Source: Alphaproteobacteria bacterium (GTDB taxonomy: Bacteria > Pseudomonadota > Alphaproteobacteria > Ferrovibrionales > Ferrovibrionaceae). Taken from it: DNA of 64,000 nucleotides. The notes beneath the pieces were generated by a model. It had not been told where the DNA came from. It ran no database searches and saw nothing but the letters and a program-made list of their open reading frames with translations. Shown here piece by piece: positions 26,967-37,186 of the stretch. Made by a program: the position numbers and the translations under genes. Positions within the stretch are counted from its first letter, which is position 1. Each line of letters opens with the position of its first letter. The stretch spans positions 1 through 64,000 of the forward strand of contig JAFKFH010000016.1 in assembly GCA_017307375.1 (NCBI GenBank), given 5' to 3'.

Positions 26967-28460
26967 ATGATCCATCCGCGCTGGCGCGGCCTGCTGGCCC
27001 GGCGCTGGCTGTACGGCCCGCCGCTGGGCATGGCGATGGTGCTGGTGACCGCAGCCCTGGTCGCGCTGGTCGAGCGATCGACGACGCTGCCGCATCTGTC
27101 GATCATCTTCGTCGCCCCGATCCTGGTGGCGGCGGTGCTGTTCGGCCTCGTCGCCTCGATCTGCGCCGCGCTGGTGGCGGTCTCGCTGTCGGGTTACCTG
27201 CTCTATCCGCCGCATGTCGAATTCGGCGTGGCCGAGGCGCAGGACCTGCTCGACCTCGTCATCTTCGTCACGGTCGCGGTGACGGGAAGCTGGCTTGCCG
27301 CCGCGGCCCGGCGCGAGGCCAAGGCCGGCGCCATGCGCGAGGCCCTGATCACCGCCCTGCACCAGTTCAGCCAGCGGCTGGCCGCCATCGCCGATCCCAA
27401 CGACATCTGCCTCGAAGTGCTCGACCATCTCGAAGCCGCCCTCGGCCGCCGCGCGTTCCTGTTGCTGCCGGCCGATGACGGGCGTTTCGCGGTGCTGGCC
27501 GCGCGGCTCGAGGACCATGCCCTGCCGTCGGACGATCTTGCCACCGCCGAGGCATTGTGGCGCGGCGAGGTGGTCGTGGCGCCGCGCTTCCATCTCTTGC
27601 GCACCGGCCGCGGCCCGATCGCTATCCTTGTCCTCGGCACGGCGGCCGAGGGGGGGCCGGCGACCGACCCGCGCCTCATCGCCGCCCTGGTAGACCAGGC
27701 GGCGATTGGCGTCGAACGCGCCCAGCTTGCCGTCGCCATCGAGGATGCCCGGGTCAAGGACAAGGCCGAGAAACTCCGGGAAGCGCTGTTGAATTCCGTC
27801 AGTCACGATTTCCAGACGCCGCTGGCCGCCATCATCGGCGCGGCCACCACCCTGGAGAGCTTCGGTGCGGTGGCCGACGAGGCGACCCGTGCCGACCTCG
27901 TCGCCACGATCCGCGAGGAGGCCGAGCGCCTGGCCCGCTTCATCGCCAACCTGCTCGACCTCGGGCGCATTCGCGGCGGCGCGCTGCATCCGCGGCCCGA
28001 GGCGGTCGAGCTGGCCGACATCGTCGATGCCGCGCTGCGCCAGGCCGGGCCGCGGCTGGCGCGGCACCGGGTCGGCGTCGCGCTGCCGCTCGACCTCGCG
28101 ATGATCCGGGCCGACCCGCTGCTGCTCGAACACGCGCTGGTGAACCTCTTGGAGAACGCCGCCAAGTACTCGGGCGACGGCTCGGCGATCCGCTTGCAGG
28201 CGACCGGCCGCGGCGACATCATCGAGCTGGCCGTCGCCGACCAGGGCGTCGGCATCAGCGCCGCCGAGCTGCCGATGGTGTTCGACCGCTACTATCGTGG
28301 CGGCGACCACGATGCCCGGCCGGCCGGCGCCGGGCTCGGCCTCACCATCGCCCGCGCCTTCGTCGAGGCCTGCGGCGGCGGGCTGACGGTCGAAAGCGCC
28401 GGGGTCGGCCACGGCGCCACTTTCCGTATCAATCTGCCGGCGGCCGGGGGACGGGCATGA
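26967..28460 (+). CDS. KdpD-like sensor histidine kinase lacking the KdpD/Usp input domains, 497 aa
   Basis: Four membrane helices (about residues 20-113, DUF4118-like as in KdpD), a GAF-like region (about 120-255) and a kinase core: phospho-acceptor His280 in NSVSHDFQTPLAAIIGAATT, N box LVNLLENAAKYS, G1 DQGVGIS and G2 GAGLGLTIARAF. The H-box wording is KdpD-like. The N-terminal KdpD sensor and universal-stress domains (about 370 aa in full-length KdpD) are absent, and no kdpFABC is in the window, so potassium sensing should not be assumed. Confidence 0.88.
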   Translation: MIHPRWRGLLARRWLYGPPLGMAMVLVTAALVALVERSTTLPHLSIIFVAPILVAAVLFGLVASICAALVAVSLSGYLLYPPHVEFGVAEAQDLLDLVIFVTVAVTGSWLAAAARREAKAGAMREALITALHQFSQRLAAIADPNDICLEVLDHLEAALGRRAFLLLPADDGRFAVLAARLEDHALPSDDLATAEALWRGEVVVAPRFHLLRTGRGPIAILVLGTAAEGGPATDPRLIAALVDQAAIGVERAQLAVAIEDARVKDKAEKLREALLNSVSHDFQTPLAAIIGAATTLESFGAVADEATRADLVATIREEAERLARFIANLLDLGRIRGGALHPRPEAVELADIVDAALRQAGPRLARHRVGVALPLDLAMIRADPLLLEHALVNLLENAAKYSGDGSAIRLQATGRGDIIELAVADQGVGISAAELPMVFDRYYRGGDHDARPAGAGLGLTIARAFVEACGGGLTVESAGVGHGATFRINLPAAGGRA

Positions 28461-29173
28461 GCGAACAGGAACAGGCTGCCACGATCCTGGTCGTCGACGA
28501 CGAGCGCCAGATCCGCCGGCTGCTCAAGACCGGGCTGGGCCTTGCCGGCTTCGCGGTGGCCGAGGCCGAGAACGCCGCCGAAGGCCTGCGCCAGGCGATG
28601 GCCGTGATGCCGGACCTGGTGCTGCTCGATCTCGGCCTGCCCGACCGCGACGGCCTCGACCTGCTGCGCCAGATCCGCGACTGGTCGGAGATGCCGATCA
28701 TCGTGCTGTCGGTGCGCGCCCGCGAGGCCGAGAAGGTCGCAGCGCTCGAGGCCGGTGCCGACGACTACGTCACCAAGCCTTTCGGCATGGCCGAACTGGT
28801 GGCGCGCATCCGCGCCGGGCTGCGCCGGCGCCAGGGCGGGACCGCGGCGCCCGATCCGGTCTTCGCCGTCGGCACGCTGGTCGTCGACGTCGCCCGCCGC
28901 CGGGTCTCGGTCGGCGGCACCGAGGTCAAGCTGTCGCCCAAGGAATACCGGCTGCTGCACCATCTGGTCCGCCATGCCGGCAAGGTCGTGACCCACGATC
29001 AGCTGCTGCGCGAGGTCTGGGGCGCGGCGCATGTCGAGGACGTGCATTACCTGCGCATCTTCATGCGCAAGCTGCGCAACCGCATCGAACCCGATCCCAC
29101 CCGGCCGCGCTACCTGCTGACCGAGCTGGGGATCGGGTATCGCCTGCGCACGCCCGATCAGCTGGAGACCTAG
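28457..29173 (+). CDS. KdpE-like OmpR-family response regulator, 238 aa
   Basis: Receiver domain with acidic pair Asp14-Asp15, phospho-acceptor Asp58 in VLLDLGLPDRDG, Ser85 and Lys107 in TKPFGM. A winged-helix OmpR domain follows (KLSPKEYRLLHHLVRHAGKV, LLREVWG). Sequence style is KdpE-like. It overlaps the kinase stop by four bases (ATGA), so the two are a pair. The DNA target is unknown; operon A and the following aminotransferase operon are the nearest candidates. The 3' end overlaps the convergent aminotransferase gene by four bases. Confidence 0.9.
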   Translation: MSEQEQAATILVVDDERQIRRLLKTGLGLAGFAVAEAENAAEGLRQAMAVMPDLVLLDLGLPDRDGLDLLRQIRDWSEMPIIVLSVRAREAEKVAALEAGADDYVTKPFGMAELVARIRAGLRRRQGGTAAPDPVFAVGTLVVDVARRRVSVGGTEVKLSPKEYRLLHHLVRHAGKVVTHDQLLREVWGAAHVEDVHYLRIFMRKLRNRIEPDPTRPRYLLTELGIGYRLRTPDQLET

Positions 29174-30510
29174 CGGGCGACGGCGGCCAGGCCCGCGTCC
29201 AGCGCCTCCAGCCCGATCTGCAACTCGTCGCGGCCGATGGTCAGCGGCGGGGCGACCAGGACGATGTTGTAGCGACCATAGGCGTGCACGCCGCGCGCCA
29301 GCAGCGTGCCGAAGAATGCCTTCATCGCGCCCGACCCGGCCGGGTCGTGCCAGGCCACCAGCGGTTCGCGGCTTTGCCGGTCGGCGACCAGCTCCAGCCC
29401 GAACAGGGCGCCGAGGCCACGGACATCGCCCAGTACCGGATGCCGCCGCTGCAACTCGCCCAGCCCTTCGCGCAGCCAGCCCTCGATCTCGATGGCGCGG
29501 TCGAACAGCCCTTCTTCCTGATAGACCTCGAGGGCGGCAAGCCCGCCGGCCACCGCCAGCACATGGCCGGCGTGGGTGTGGCCGACGTCGAACAGGGTCT
29601 CGTCGAAGAACTGGGCGACGCCCTCGCGCACCAGCACGCCGCCCAGCGGGGTGTAGGACGCACTGGCGCCCTTGGCGAAGGTGAGCATGTCGGGCACGAC
29701 GCCGAGGCGGACGGCGGCGAAGGCCCGGCCGACACGGCCGAAGCCGGTCATCACCTCGTCGAAGACGAGCAGGATGCCGTGGCGGTCGCAGATGTCGCGC
29801 AGGCCGGCGAGATAACCGTCGGGATAGACGACCAGGCCGCTCGACCCGGTCACCGGCTCGATCATGATCGCGGCCACGTTCTGCGGCCCCTCGTGCGACA
29901 GGATGCGGTTGACGTGGTCCAGCGCCCGCGCCGTCTCGGTCGCCGGATCGTCGGTATGGAAGGGCGAGCGATAGGGATAGGGCGCGAAGAAGCGGACGAT
30001 ACCCGGCAGGTTGGGCATCGGGTCGCGCCAGCGGTCGACGCCGGTCAGCGCGCTGCCGCCGATGGTCGAGCCGTGGTAGGAGCGGTAGGCCGACAGCACC
30101 TTCGGCCGCCGGGTGACGAGACGGGCGATCTTGATCGCATCGTCGTTGGCCTCGGCCCCGCCGCTGGCGAAATGCACCCGCGCGCCCTCGGCCCACGGCG
30201 AGATCGCCGACAATGCCTGGGCATAACGCGCCCGGACGTCGTTGAAATAGCTGGAGGCGACCCAGCACAGCCGCTCGGCCTGGGCCTGGATCGCCGCGAC
30301 GACCTTGGGGTGGCCGTGGCCGAGCGAGACCGCGACGTAACCCGAGGTCAGGTCGAGATAGGCGCGGTCGCGATCGTCGTAGAACCACGAACCCTTGGCG
30401 CGCACGATGCAGGGCGGGTTCAATCCGCCCTGTACCGCCCAGGGTACCAGCACATGGCGATTGGCGGCGGCGGGCGGCGTGGCGTCGTCGGTATGGATCT
30501 TCAGGTCCAT
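29170..30510 (-). CDS. Class-III pyridoxal-phosphate aminotransferase, 446 aa
   Basis: Fold type I, class III: SGGAEANDDAIKIAR (phosphate-binding loop near 117), FDEVMTGFGRVG (Asp251 pairs with the pyridine nitrogen) and Schiff-base Lys280 in TFAKGASASYTPLGG. These enzymes move terminal amino groups from omega-amino acids, diamines or beta-amino acids to pyruvate or 2-oxoglutarate. It is the last gene of operon B, eight bases after the acyl-CoA synthetase, so it may deaminate a breakdown product. Confidence 0.9.
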   Translation of the reverse strand: MDLKIHTDDATPPAAANRHVLVPWAVQGGLNPPCIVRAKGSWFYDDRDRAYLDLTSGYVAVSLGHGHPKVVAAIQAQAERLCWVASSYFNDVRARYAQALSAISPWAEGARVHFASGGAEANDDAIKIARLVTRRPKVLSAYRSYHGSTIGGSALTGVDRWRDPMPNLPGIVRFFAPYPYRSPFHTDDPATETARALDHVNRILSHEGPQNVAAIMIEPVTGSSGLVVYPDGYLAGLRDICDRHGILLVFDEVMTGFGRVGRAFAAVRLGVVPDMLTFAKGASASYTPLGGVLVREGVAQFFDETLFDVGHTHAGHVLAVAGGLAALEVYQEEGLFDRAIEIEGWLREGLGELQRRHPVLGDVRGLGALFGLELVADRQSREPLVAWHDPAGSGAMKAFFGTLLARGVHAYGRYNIVLVAPPLTIGRDELQIGLEALDAGLAAVAR

Positions 30511-30518
30511 CGGATACC

Positions 30519-32357
30519 TCAGAGGGCGGCGGCGATCAGGTCGAGCGCCGCGGGATTGTCGAGAGAGGAGAGGTCGCCGGGCAGCTCGCCCAGCGCGAGG
30601 CTGCGCACCACGCGACGCAGGATCTTGCCGTTCCGGGTGCGCGGCAGGTCGGCGACGGCGATCACCCGCGCCGGGCGCAGGCCGGGGCCCAGCGCGGTGC
30701 CGAGATGACGGCGCAGCGCCTCGACGTCGAGCGTGCCACGCGGCACCACGAACAGCCAGATCGCCTGGCCCGAGCGGGCATCGGGCATGCCGATCGCGGC
30801 GGCGGCCAGCATGCCGCCGTGGGCCAGCGCCGCCTCCTCGATCTCCGCGGGGCCGACGCGCCGGCCGGAGACCTTCAGCACGTCGTCGGCGCGGCCGCGC
30901 AGTTCCCAACTGCCGTCGTCGTGCCGCACGGCAAGGTCGCCATGGGTCCACAGTCCCGGACGGCGCTGCCAGTAGCTTTCCAGATAGCGCATCGGCTCGT
31001 CCCAGAAGCCGCGGGTCATACCGATCATCGGCCGGCGGATGACGAGTTCGCCGTCGACGACGTCGGCATCGACATCGGTCACCGCGGCGCCGAACCGCCC
31101 CGGCACGATCGGCCTGGTCACGACGTTCGACAGGATGCCGCCGGACACCTCGGTCCCGCCGGTATAGTTGATCACCGGCACCGCATCGCCGCCGACCTCC
31201 CGCTGATACCAGAGGAAGGTGTCGGCATCGATCGCCTCGCCCGCCGTCATCAGCGTCCGGCAGGGCGGGCGCAGCTCGGCCGGCAGCCGTGGATAGGCTG
31301 CGGCCATCGACCGCAACAAGGTCGGCGCGCTGCCGTAATGGGTGACCCCGGCGGCAACGGCGGCGTGCAGGGTGGCGCCCTCGGCCGGTCCGCCGTCGTA
31401 GAGCACCAGCGTGCCGCCGAGCATCAGCGGGGCGCAGACCGACAGCGGCCCGATCATCCAGCCCATGTCCGAATACCAGAAGAACCGGTCGCCCGGATGG
31501 AAGTCGAACTGGTAGGCCACGTCATGGGCCGTCCGGAACGGGAAGCCGGCATGGGTATGCACGGTGCCCTTCGGCTTGCCCGTCGTGCCGGAGGTGTAGA
31601 TGATCATCCAGGGATCGTCGGGATCCATGTCGGGGCTGGGGGCCTCGGCCGCCGCGATCTCGTCCCAGGTATCGTCGCCCGATGTGCCGAGGCGCCGGAC
31701 GATCGCGATGCGCCTGATCGCGGGAACCTGGGTCAGCGCCGCCTCGACGGACGGCATGACGGCGATATCCCGGCCCTGGCGGCGGAAGCCGTCGCAGGTG
31801 ACCAGCACGCTCGCCCGCGCGGCGTTCAGCCGGGTGGCGATCGCCTCCGGCCCGAAGCCGGAATAGAGCGGCACGACGATCGCGCCCATCCGCGCCACGG
31901 CCAGCATGACGATGGCCGCTTCCGCGATGTTGGGCAGCAGGAGGCCGACGCGGTCGCCCGGCCCGACGCCGAGCGTCGCAAGCCGCCCCATCGCCGTTTC
32001 GACCTCGCGGCGCAGCGCGGCCCGGTCGAGATCGCGGCGCGATCCGTCCTCGGCCAGGCAGATCAACGCCGGCGCATGGCCCGGCCCGGCCAGCACGCTG
32101 TCGGTGAAATTGAGCTTCGCCCCCGGAAACCACCGCGGCCATGCCGGCGCGGCGTGATCGTCCAGCACCTGGCTGAACGGTCGCCGAAAAACGATGCCGA
32201 GGTCGGCGATCACGGCGCGCCAGTACGCGTCGTGATCGGCCAGCGCCAGGCGGCGCAGGCCGTCGAATCCGTCGACGCCGCAGGATCGGGCCAGCCGCGT
32301 CAGCGCCGCGGCGGCGATTCGCTCCGGGGTCGGATGCCAGCGCGGCTCAGCGGTCAT
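30519..32357 (-). CDS. AMP-forming acyl-CoA synthetase (acetyl/acetoacetyl-CoA synthetase-like), 612 aa
   Basis: ANL-superfamily ligase: N-terminal acetyl-CoA-synthetase-type segment ending WFPGAKLNFTDSVL (about 76-89), ATP loop MIIYTSGTTGKPKGT (251-265), VINYTGGTEVSGG, hinge GRADDVLKVSGRRVGPAEIE and C-terminal Lys in RTRNGKILRRVV. It forms an acyl-CoA from a short carboxylic acid; specificity cannot be read. The ATG at 32357 overlaps the BadI-like gene stop by 11 bases. Confidence 0.88.
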   Translation of the reverse strand: MTAEPRWHPTPERIAAAALTRLARSCGVDGFDGLRRLALADHDAYWRAVIADLGIVFRRPFSQVLDDHAAPAWPRWFPGAKLNFTDSVLAGPGHAPALICLAEDGSRRDLDRAALRREVETAMGRLATLGVGPGDRVGLLLPNIAEAAIVMLAVARMGAIVVPLYSGFGPEAIATRLNAARASVLVTCDGFRRQGRDIAVMPSVEAALTQVPAIRRIAIVRRLGTSGDDTWDEIAAAEAPSPDMDPDDPWMIIYTSGTTGKPKGTVHTHAGFPFRTAHDVAYQFDFHPGDRFFWYSDMGWMIGPLSVCAPLMLGGTLVLYDGGPAEGATLHAAVAAGVTHYGSAPTLLRSMAAAYPRLPAELRPPCRTLMTAGEAIDADTFLWYQREVGGDAVPVINYTGGTEVSGGILSNVVTRPIVPGRFGAAVTDVDADVVDGELVIRRPMIGMTRGFWDEPMRYLESYWQRRPGLWTHGDLAVRHDDGSWELRGRADDVLKVSGRRVGPAEIEEAALAHGGMLAAAAIGMPDARSGQAIWLFVVPRGTLDVEALRRHLGTALGPGLRPARVIAVADLPRTRNGKILRRVVRSLALGELPGDLSSLDNPAALDLIAAAL

Positions 32358-33144
32358 AGTCGCGGAACCGGTCGTAGTCGGGCGCGCGTTTGCCGGCGAA
32401 GGCGGCATGGCCCTCCGCCGCCTCCATGCCCTGGTAGTACATCCGCAAGGCGCCGAAGGCCATCTGGGTGATGCCGGCGATCGATTCGGAATCGGCGTTG
32501 AACGAGGCCTTGATCATCTTGAGCGCCGTCGGGCTCAGGGCCAGGACGTCGTCGGCCCAGGCCAGGGCCTCGTCGAGCAGCCGATCGGCCGGCACCACCG
32601 CGTTGATCAACCCCATCGCCTCGGCCTCGGTCGCCGTATAGGTCTTGCAGCGCAGCCAGATCTCGCGCGCCCGGCGCTCCCCCACCAGCCGGGCGAGATA
32701 GGCGGTGCCGAAGCCGGCATCGAAGCTGCCGTAGCGCGGGCCGACCTGGCCGAACTTCGCATGCTCGGCCGCGATCGACAGATCGCAGACCACCTGCAGC
32801 ACGTTGCCGCCGCCGATCGCCCAGCCGTTGACCGCGGCGATAACGGGCTGGGGGATGGCACGCATCAGCCGGTGCAGCGCTTCGACCCGCAGGCCGATGC
32901 CGGTCCAGGCGGCACCCTCGTAGCCCGAACCGACCTTGAAGTCCTTGACGTCGCCGCCGGTGCAGAAGGCCTTCGGGCCGGCACCGGTGAAAATCACGGC
33001 GCCGATATCGGCGCTGCCGCCGGCGGTTTCGAACGCCGCGATCAGTTCGTCCACCGTGCGCTGGCGGAACGCGTTCAGGCGGTCCGGGCGGTTGATGGTG
33101 ATGACCAGGGCCTTGCCCCGGCGCTCGGTCAGAATGTCTTCCAT
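32347..33144 (-). CDS. BadI/MenB-like crotonase (2-ketocyclohexanecarboxyl-CoA hydrolase or naphthoate-synthase type), 265 aa
   Basis: Crotonase fold with details specific to the BadI/MenB branch: NRPDRLNAFRQRTVDEL, AFCTGGD (62-65 TGGD), GWAIGGGNVLQVVCDL, FGQVGPRYGSFDAGFG (131-146, keeping the GSFD aspartate of MenB) and REIWLRCKTYTATEAEAMGL. BadI opens a 2-ketocyclohexane ring by a retro-Dieckmann reaction; MenB does the reverse ring closure. There are no menaquinone genes nearby, so ring cleavage of an imported compound is more likely. The residue after TGGD is Val rather than the usual Gln. GGAGGAAA precedes the ATG. Confidence 0.82.
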   Translation of the reverse strand: MEDILTERRGKALVITINRPDRLNAFRQRTVDELIAAFETAGGSADIGAVIFTGAGPKAFCTGGDVKDFKVGSGYEGAAWTGIGLRVEALHRLMRAIPQPVIAAVNGWAIGGGNVLQVVCDLSIAAEHAKFGQVGPRYGSFDAGFGTAYLARLVGERRAREIWLRCKTYTATEAEAMGLINAVVPADRLLDEALAWADDVLALSPTALKMIKASFNADSESIAGITQMAFGALRMYYQGMEAAEGHAAFAGKRAPDYDRFRDYDR

Positions 33145-33157
33145 CGGTTTCCTCCTG

Positions 33158-34131
<974 letters not shown>

Positions 34132-34135
<4 letters not shown>

Positions 34136-35103
34136 GCCGCCTCCGTCAGGTCGGGATGGCGGCAGGCGACGAGGACGTCGCCATGGCGGATCGGCACCGG
34201 GGCGGCCGCGGTGCAGTCGGGCCGGGCGGCGGGGCAGCGTGGCCCGAAGGCGCAGCCATGGGGCAGGGCGCCGGGCCGTGGCATCGCGCCGCCGATCTGG
34301 GCCAGCCGCGGCCTGAGGTCGCCGACCGTCGGGATCGCCCGCATCAGCCCGGCGGTGTAGGGGTGGCGCGGCCTGCCCATGATGGCCGCGGTCGGCCCGG
34401 TCTCGACGATGCGGCCGGCATACATGACCGCGACGCGATCGGCGGTTTCGGCGACGACGCCGAGGTCGTGGGTGATCAGCAGCACCGCCGCGTCGTGGTC
34501 GCGGCACAGCCGGCGCAGCAGGTCGAGGATCTGGGCCTGGACCGAGACGTCGAGCGCGGTGGTCGGTTCGTCGGCGATGATCACCTGCGGGTCCCCGGCC
34601 AGGGCAAGCGCGATGACCACGCGCTGGCGCATGCCGCCCGAGAACTGATGCGGGTAGTGGTCGATCCGCCGCCCGGCCGACGGGATGCCCGTTTCCTCGA
34701 GCAGGGCGATCGCGCGCTTGCGCGCCGCCGCGCGCGACATCGGCAGGTGGGTGGTGATGGTCTCGACCAGCTGCTCGCCGACCGTCAGCAAGGGGTTCAG
34801 CGCGGTCAGCGGGTCCTGGAAGATCGTCCCGATCCGGCGGCCGCGGATCCGGCGCATCGCCGCCTCGCCGAGGCCGGTGATCGCCTGGCCGTCCAGGCGG
34901 ATCTCGCCGCCGCTGATCCGGCCCGGCGGTACCAGCAGGCCGATGACGGCGGCACCGGTCAGCGACTTGCCGGCGCCGGATTCGCCGACCATGCCGACGA
35001 TCTCGCCGGCGTCGATGTCGAGGCTGATGCCGTCCAGCGCCCGTACGCGCCGGCGGCGGGTGACGAAGTCGACGGCAAGATCCCTGATCTCGAGCAGCGC
35101 CAT
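34132..35103 (-). CDS. Dpp/Opp-type ABC transporter ATP-binding protein (DppD-like), 323 aa
   Basis: Walker [12 protein letters not shown] (about residue 40), [17 protein letters not shown], signature [15 protein letters not shown], Walker [15 protein letters not shown], then [14 protein letters not shown] and a Cys-rich tail ([15 protein letters not shown]). It pairs with the DppF-like protein to power the operon B importer. Two bases separate it from the DppC-like permease gene. Confidence 0.92.
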
Positions 35104-35105
35104 GG

Positions 35106-36002
35106 TCAGCCGAGCCTCGGGTTCAGCGCGTCGCGCAGCCAGTCGCCCAGGAGATTGACGGCCAGCACCAGCATGACCAGGGCCAGGCCCGGGAATACCG
35201 AGATCCACCAGGCACCCGAGAACAGATAGTTGTTGCCGATGTTGACCAGCGTGCCCAGCGACGGGCTGGTCGGCGGCATGCCGACGCCGAGGAACGACAG
35301 CGTGGCCTCGGTCAGGATCGCGGTGGCGATCTGCACGGTGGCCAGCACGAACAGCGGGCCGGTGACGTTGGGCAGGATATGGGCGCGCGCGATGCGGGCG
35401 GGCGCGACGCCGGAGACGCGCGCCGACTGGACATAGTCCTTCGAGCGTTCGGCGAGCGTCAGGCCGCGGACGGTGCGGGCATACTGCACCCAGCCCGACA
35501 GCGCGATCGCGGCAATCAGCACCGGCACGGCGAAGCGCGCATGCATGTCGCCGGGCAGCGCAGCGCGGGCAATGCCGTCGACCAGCAGCGCCACCAGAAT
35601 GGCGGGGAAAGAGAGCTGGATGTCGGCGGCGCGCATGATGAAGGCATCGAGGAAGCCGCCGGCGAAACCGGCGATCAACCCCAGCGTCACGCCCAGCCCC
35701 AGCGAGACCACGACCGACAGCACGGCGACGACCAGCGACAGCCGCGTGCCGTAGACGATCGCGGCCAGCAGGTCGCGGCCCTGGTCGTCGGTGCCGAGCG
35801 GACGGCCGGGCCCCGGCGGCAGCAGCGACTCGATCAGGTCGAGATTGCGCAGGTCGAACGGATCCTTGGCGACGATCACCGGCGCCAGCAGCGCGGCGAT
35901 CAGGAACGCCGCGACGACGATGGCCGAGAGGATCGCCAGCGGATCGTGGCGGAAGGCGTGGGCCAGGTCGTGATCCCACAGCCGGCGGGCCAGCGCGGTC
36001 AT
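35106..36002 (-). CDS. Dpp/Opp-type ABC transporter permease (DppC-like), 298 aa
   Basis: One N-terminal helix (LAILSAIVVAAFLIAALLAP), the conserved PLGTDDQGRDLLAAIVYGTR segment of DppC permeases, then about five helices with the EAA loop ARVSGVAPARIARAHILPN. It partners the DppB-like protein. Its start overlaps the M20 amidohydrolase stop by four bases, so the two are translationally coupled even though the amidohydrolase is not a transporter part. Confidence 0.92.
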   Translation of the reverse strand: MTALARRLWDHDLAHAFRHDPLAILSAIVVAAFLIAALLAPVIVAKDPFDLRNLDLIESLLPPGPGRPLGTDDQGRDLLAAIVYGTRLSLVVAVLSVVVSLGLGVTLGLIAGFAGGFLDAFIMRAADIQLSFPAILVALLVDGIARAALPGDMHARFAVPVLIAAIALSGWVQYARTVRGLTLAERSKDYVQSARVSGVAPARIARAHILPNVTGPLFVLATVQIATAILTEATLSFLGVGMPPTSPSLGTLVNIGNNYLFSGAWWISVFPGLALVMLVLAVNLLGDWLRDALNPRLG

Positions 36003-37183
36003 GCCGCGGCGTCCAGCGCATCTTCGGCGATGGCGGCCAGCAGGGCGGCGCCGGCCGGGATCACCGCGTCGTTGAAGTCGTAATGCGGCGAGTGCAGGAA
36101 GGCGCCGGCCTTGCCCCCGGTGCCCAGGCGGAAATAGGCGCCGGGCCTGGCCTGCAGCATGAAGGCGAAGTCCTCCGATCCCATCGACGGCTCCATGTCG
36201 GCGATCACGCGCCCGGCGCCGAACAGCCCGCGGGCCAGGCGCACGACGCGCGCGGCCTCGGCCGGATCGTTGATGGTCGGGGGATAGAGCTTGTCGTAGG
36301 TCACCTCGGCCCTGGCGCCGAATGCCGCGGCGGCCTGGGCGGCCACCTCCGCCAGCCGCTTCTCGACCAGTTCCTGGACCGGTTCGCGGTACCACTTGAC
36401 GATGCCGGCCGCGTCGACCGCGTCGGGAATGACGCTGAGCGCGGTGGGCGAGCCGGCCTGGAGGTGATGGAACGAGATGACGGCGGAATCGAGCGGGTTG
36501 ACGTTGCGGCTGACGATGGTCTGCACCGCGGTCAGCACGTGGGCGGTGGCGATGATCGGATCGATGGTCTGGTGCGGATGGGCGCCGTGACCGCCGACAC
36601 CGCCGAGGCGCAGGCGGAAGACGTCGATGCCGGCCATCATCGGCCCGGGGTTGATGCCGATGGTGCCGGCCGGCAGCGACGGCCAGTTATGCAGCGCGAA
36701 GACCGACGAGACGGGGAAGCGCTCGAACAGCCCGTCCCGCATCATCGCGCGGGCCCCGGCATGGCCCTCCTCGCCGGGCTGGAAGATCAGGTGGACGCGG
36801 CCGGCGAAATTGCGGGTCTCGGCAAGATAGCGGGCGGCGCCGAGCAGCATGGTGGTGTGTCCGTCATGACCGCAGCCATGCATCTTGCCGGCCAGCGTCG
36901 AGCGATGGCCGAAATCGTTCTTCTCCGCGATCGGCAGCGCATCCATGTCGGCACGCAGGCCGACCGCGCCGTCGCCGCTGCGACGGCCGTACAGCACGCC
37001 GACCACGCCGGTGCGGCCGATGCCGGTATGGACCTCGTCGACGCCGCAGCGGCGCAATTCGTCGGCGACCAGCGCCGCCGTCCGCGTCTCCTCGTAGCCG
37101 AGCTCGGGGTGGCGGTGCAGGTCGTGGCGGATTGCGGTGAGGTCGGCGTGATGGCGGCCGAGGGCGGCGAGGCGCGGGTCCAT
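35999..37183 (-). CDS. M20-family amidohydrolase (hippurate/N-acyl amino acid hydrolase-like), 394 aa
   Basis: M20D pattern: RHDLHRHPELGYEE at the start, GLRADMDALPI, the metal site MHGCGHDGHTTMLLG, QPGEEGHAGARAM and, near the end, SMGSEDFAFM. It hydrolyses amide bonds of N-acylated amino acids or similar compounds in the cytoplasm. Its gene is placed between the two permease genes of the Dpp-type importer and is tightly spaced with both (three bases from dppB, four-base overlap with dppC). This implies that the imported substrate carries the amide that it cleaves. Confidence 0.93.
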   Translation of the reverse strand: MDPRLAALGRHHADLTAIRHDLHRHPELGYEETRTAALVADELRRCGVDEVHTGIGRTGVVGVLYGRRSGDGAVGLRADMDALPIAEKNDFGHRSTLAGKMHGCGHDGHTTMLLGAARYLAETRNFAGRVHLIFQPGEEGHAGARAMMRDGLFERFPVSSVFALHNWPSLPAGTIGINPGPMMAGIDVFRLRLGGVGGHGAHPHQTIDPIIATAHVLTAVQTIVSRNVNPLDSAVISFHHLQAGSPTALSVIPDAVDAAGIVKWYREPVQELVEKRLAEVAAQAAAAFGARAEVTYDKLYPPTINDPAEAARVVRLARGLFGAGRVIADMEPSMGSEDFAFMLQARPGAYFRLGTGGKAGAFLHSPHYDFNDAVIPAGAALLAAIAEDALDAAA

Positions 37184-37186
37184 GGA

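Noticed and set aside
26967-29173. Reading the sensor/regulator pair as a genuine KdpDE potassium system
   Set aside because: The kinase lacks the KdpD and Usp input domains and no kdpFABC genes are present; only the kinase core and regulator are Kdp-like.
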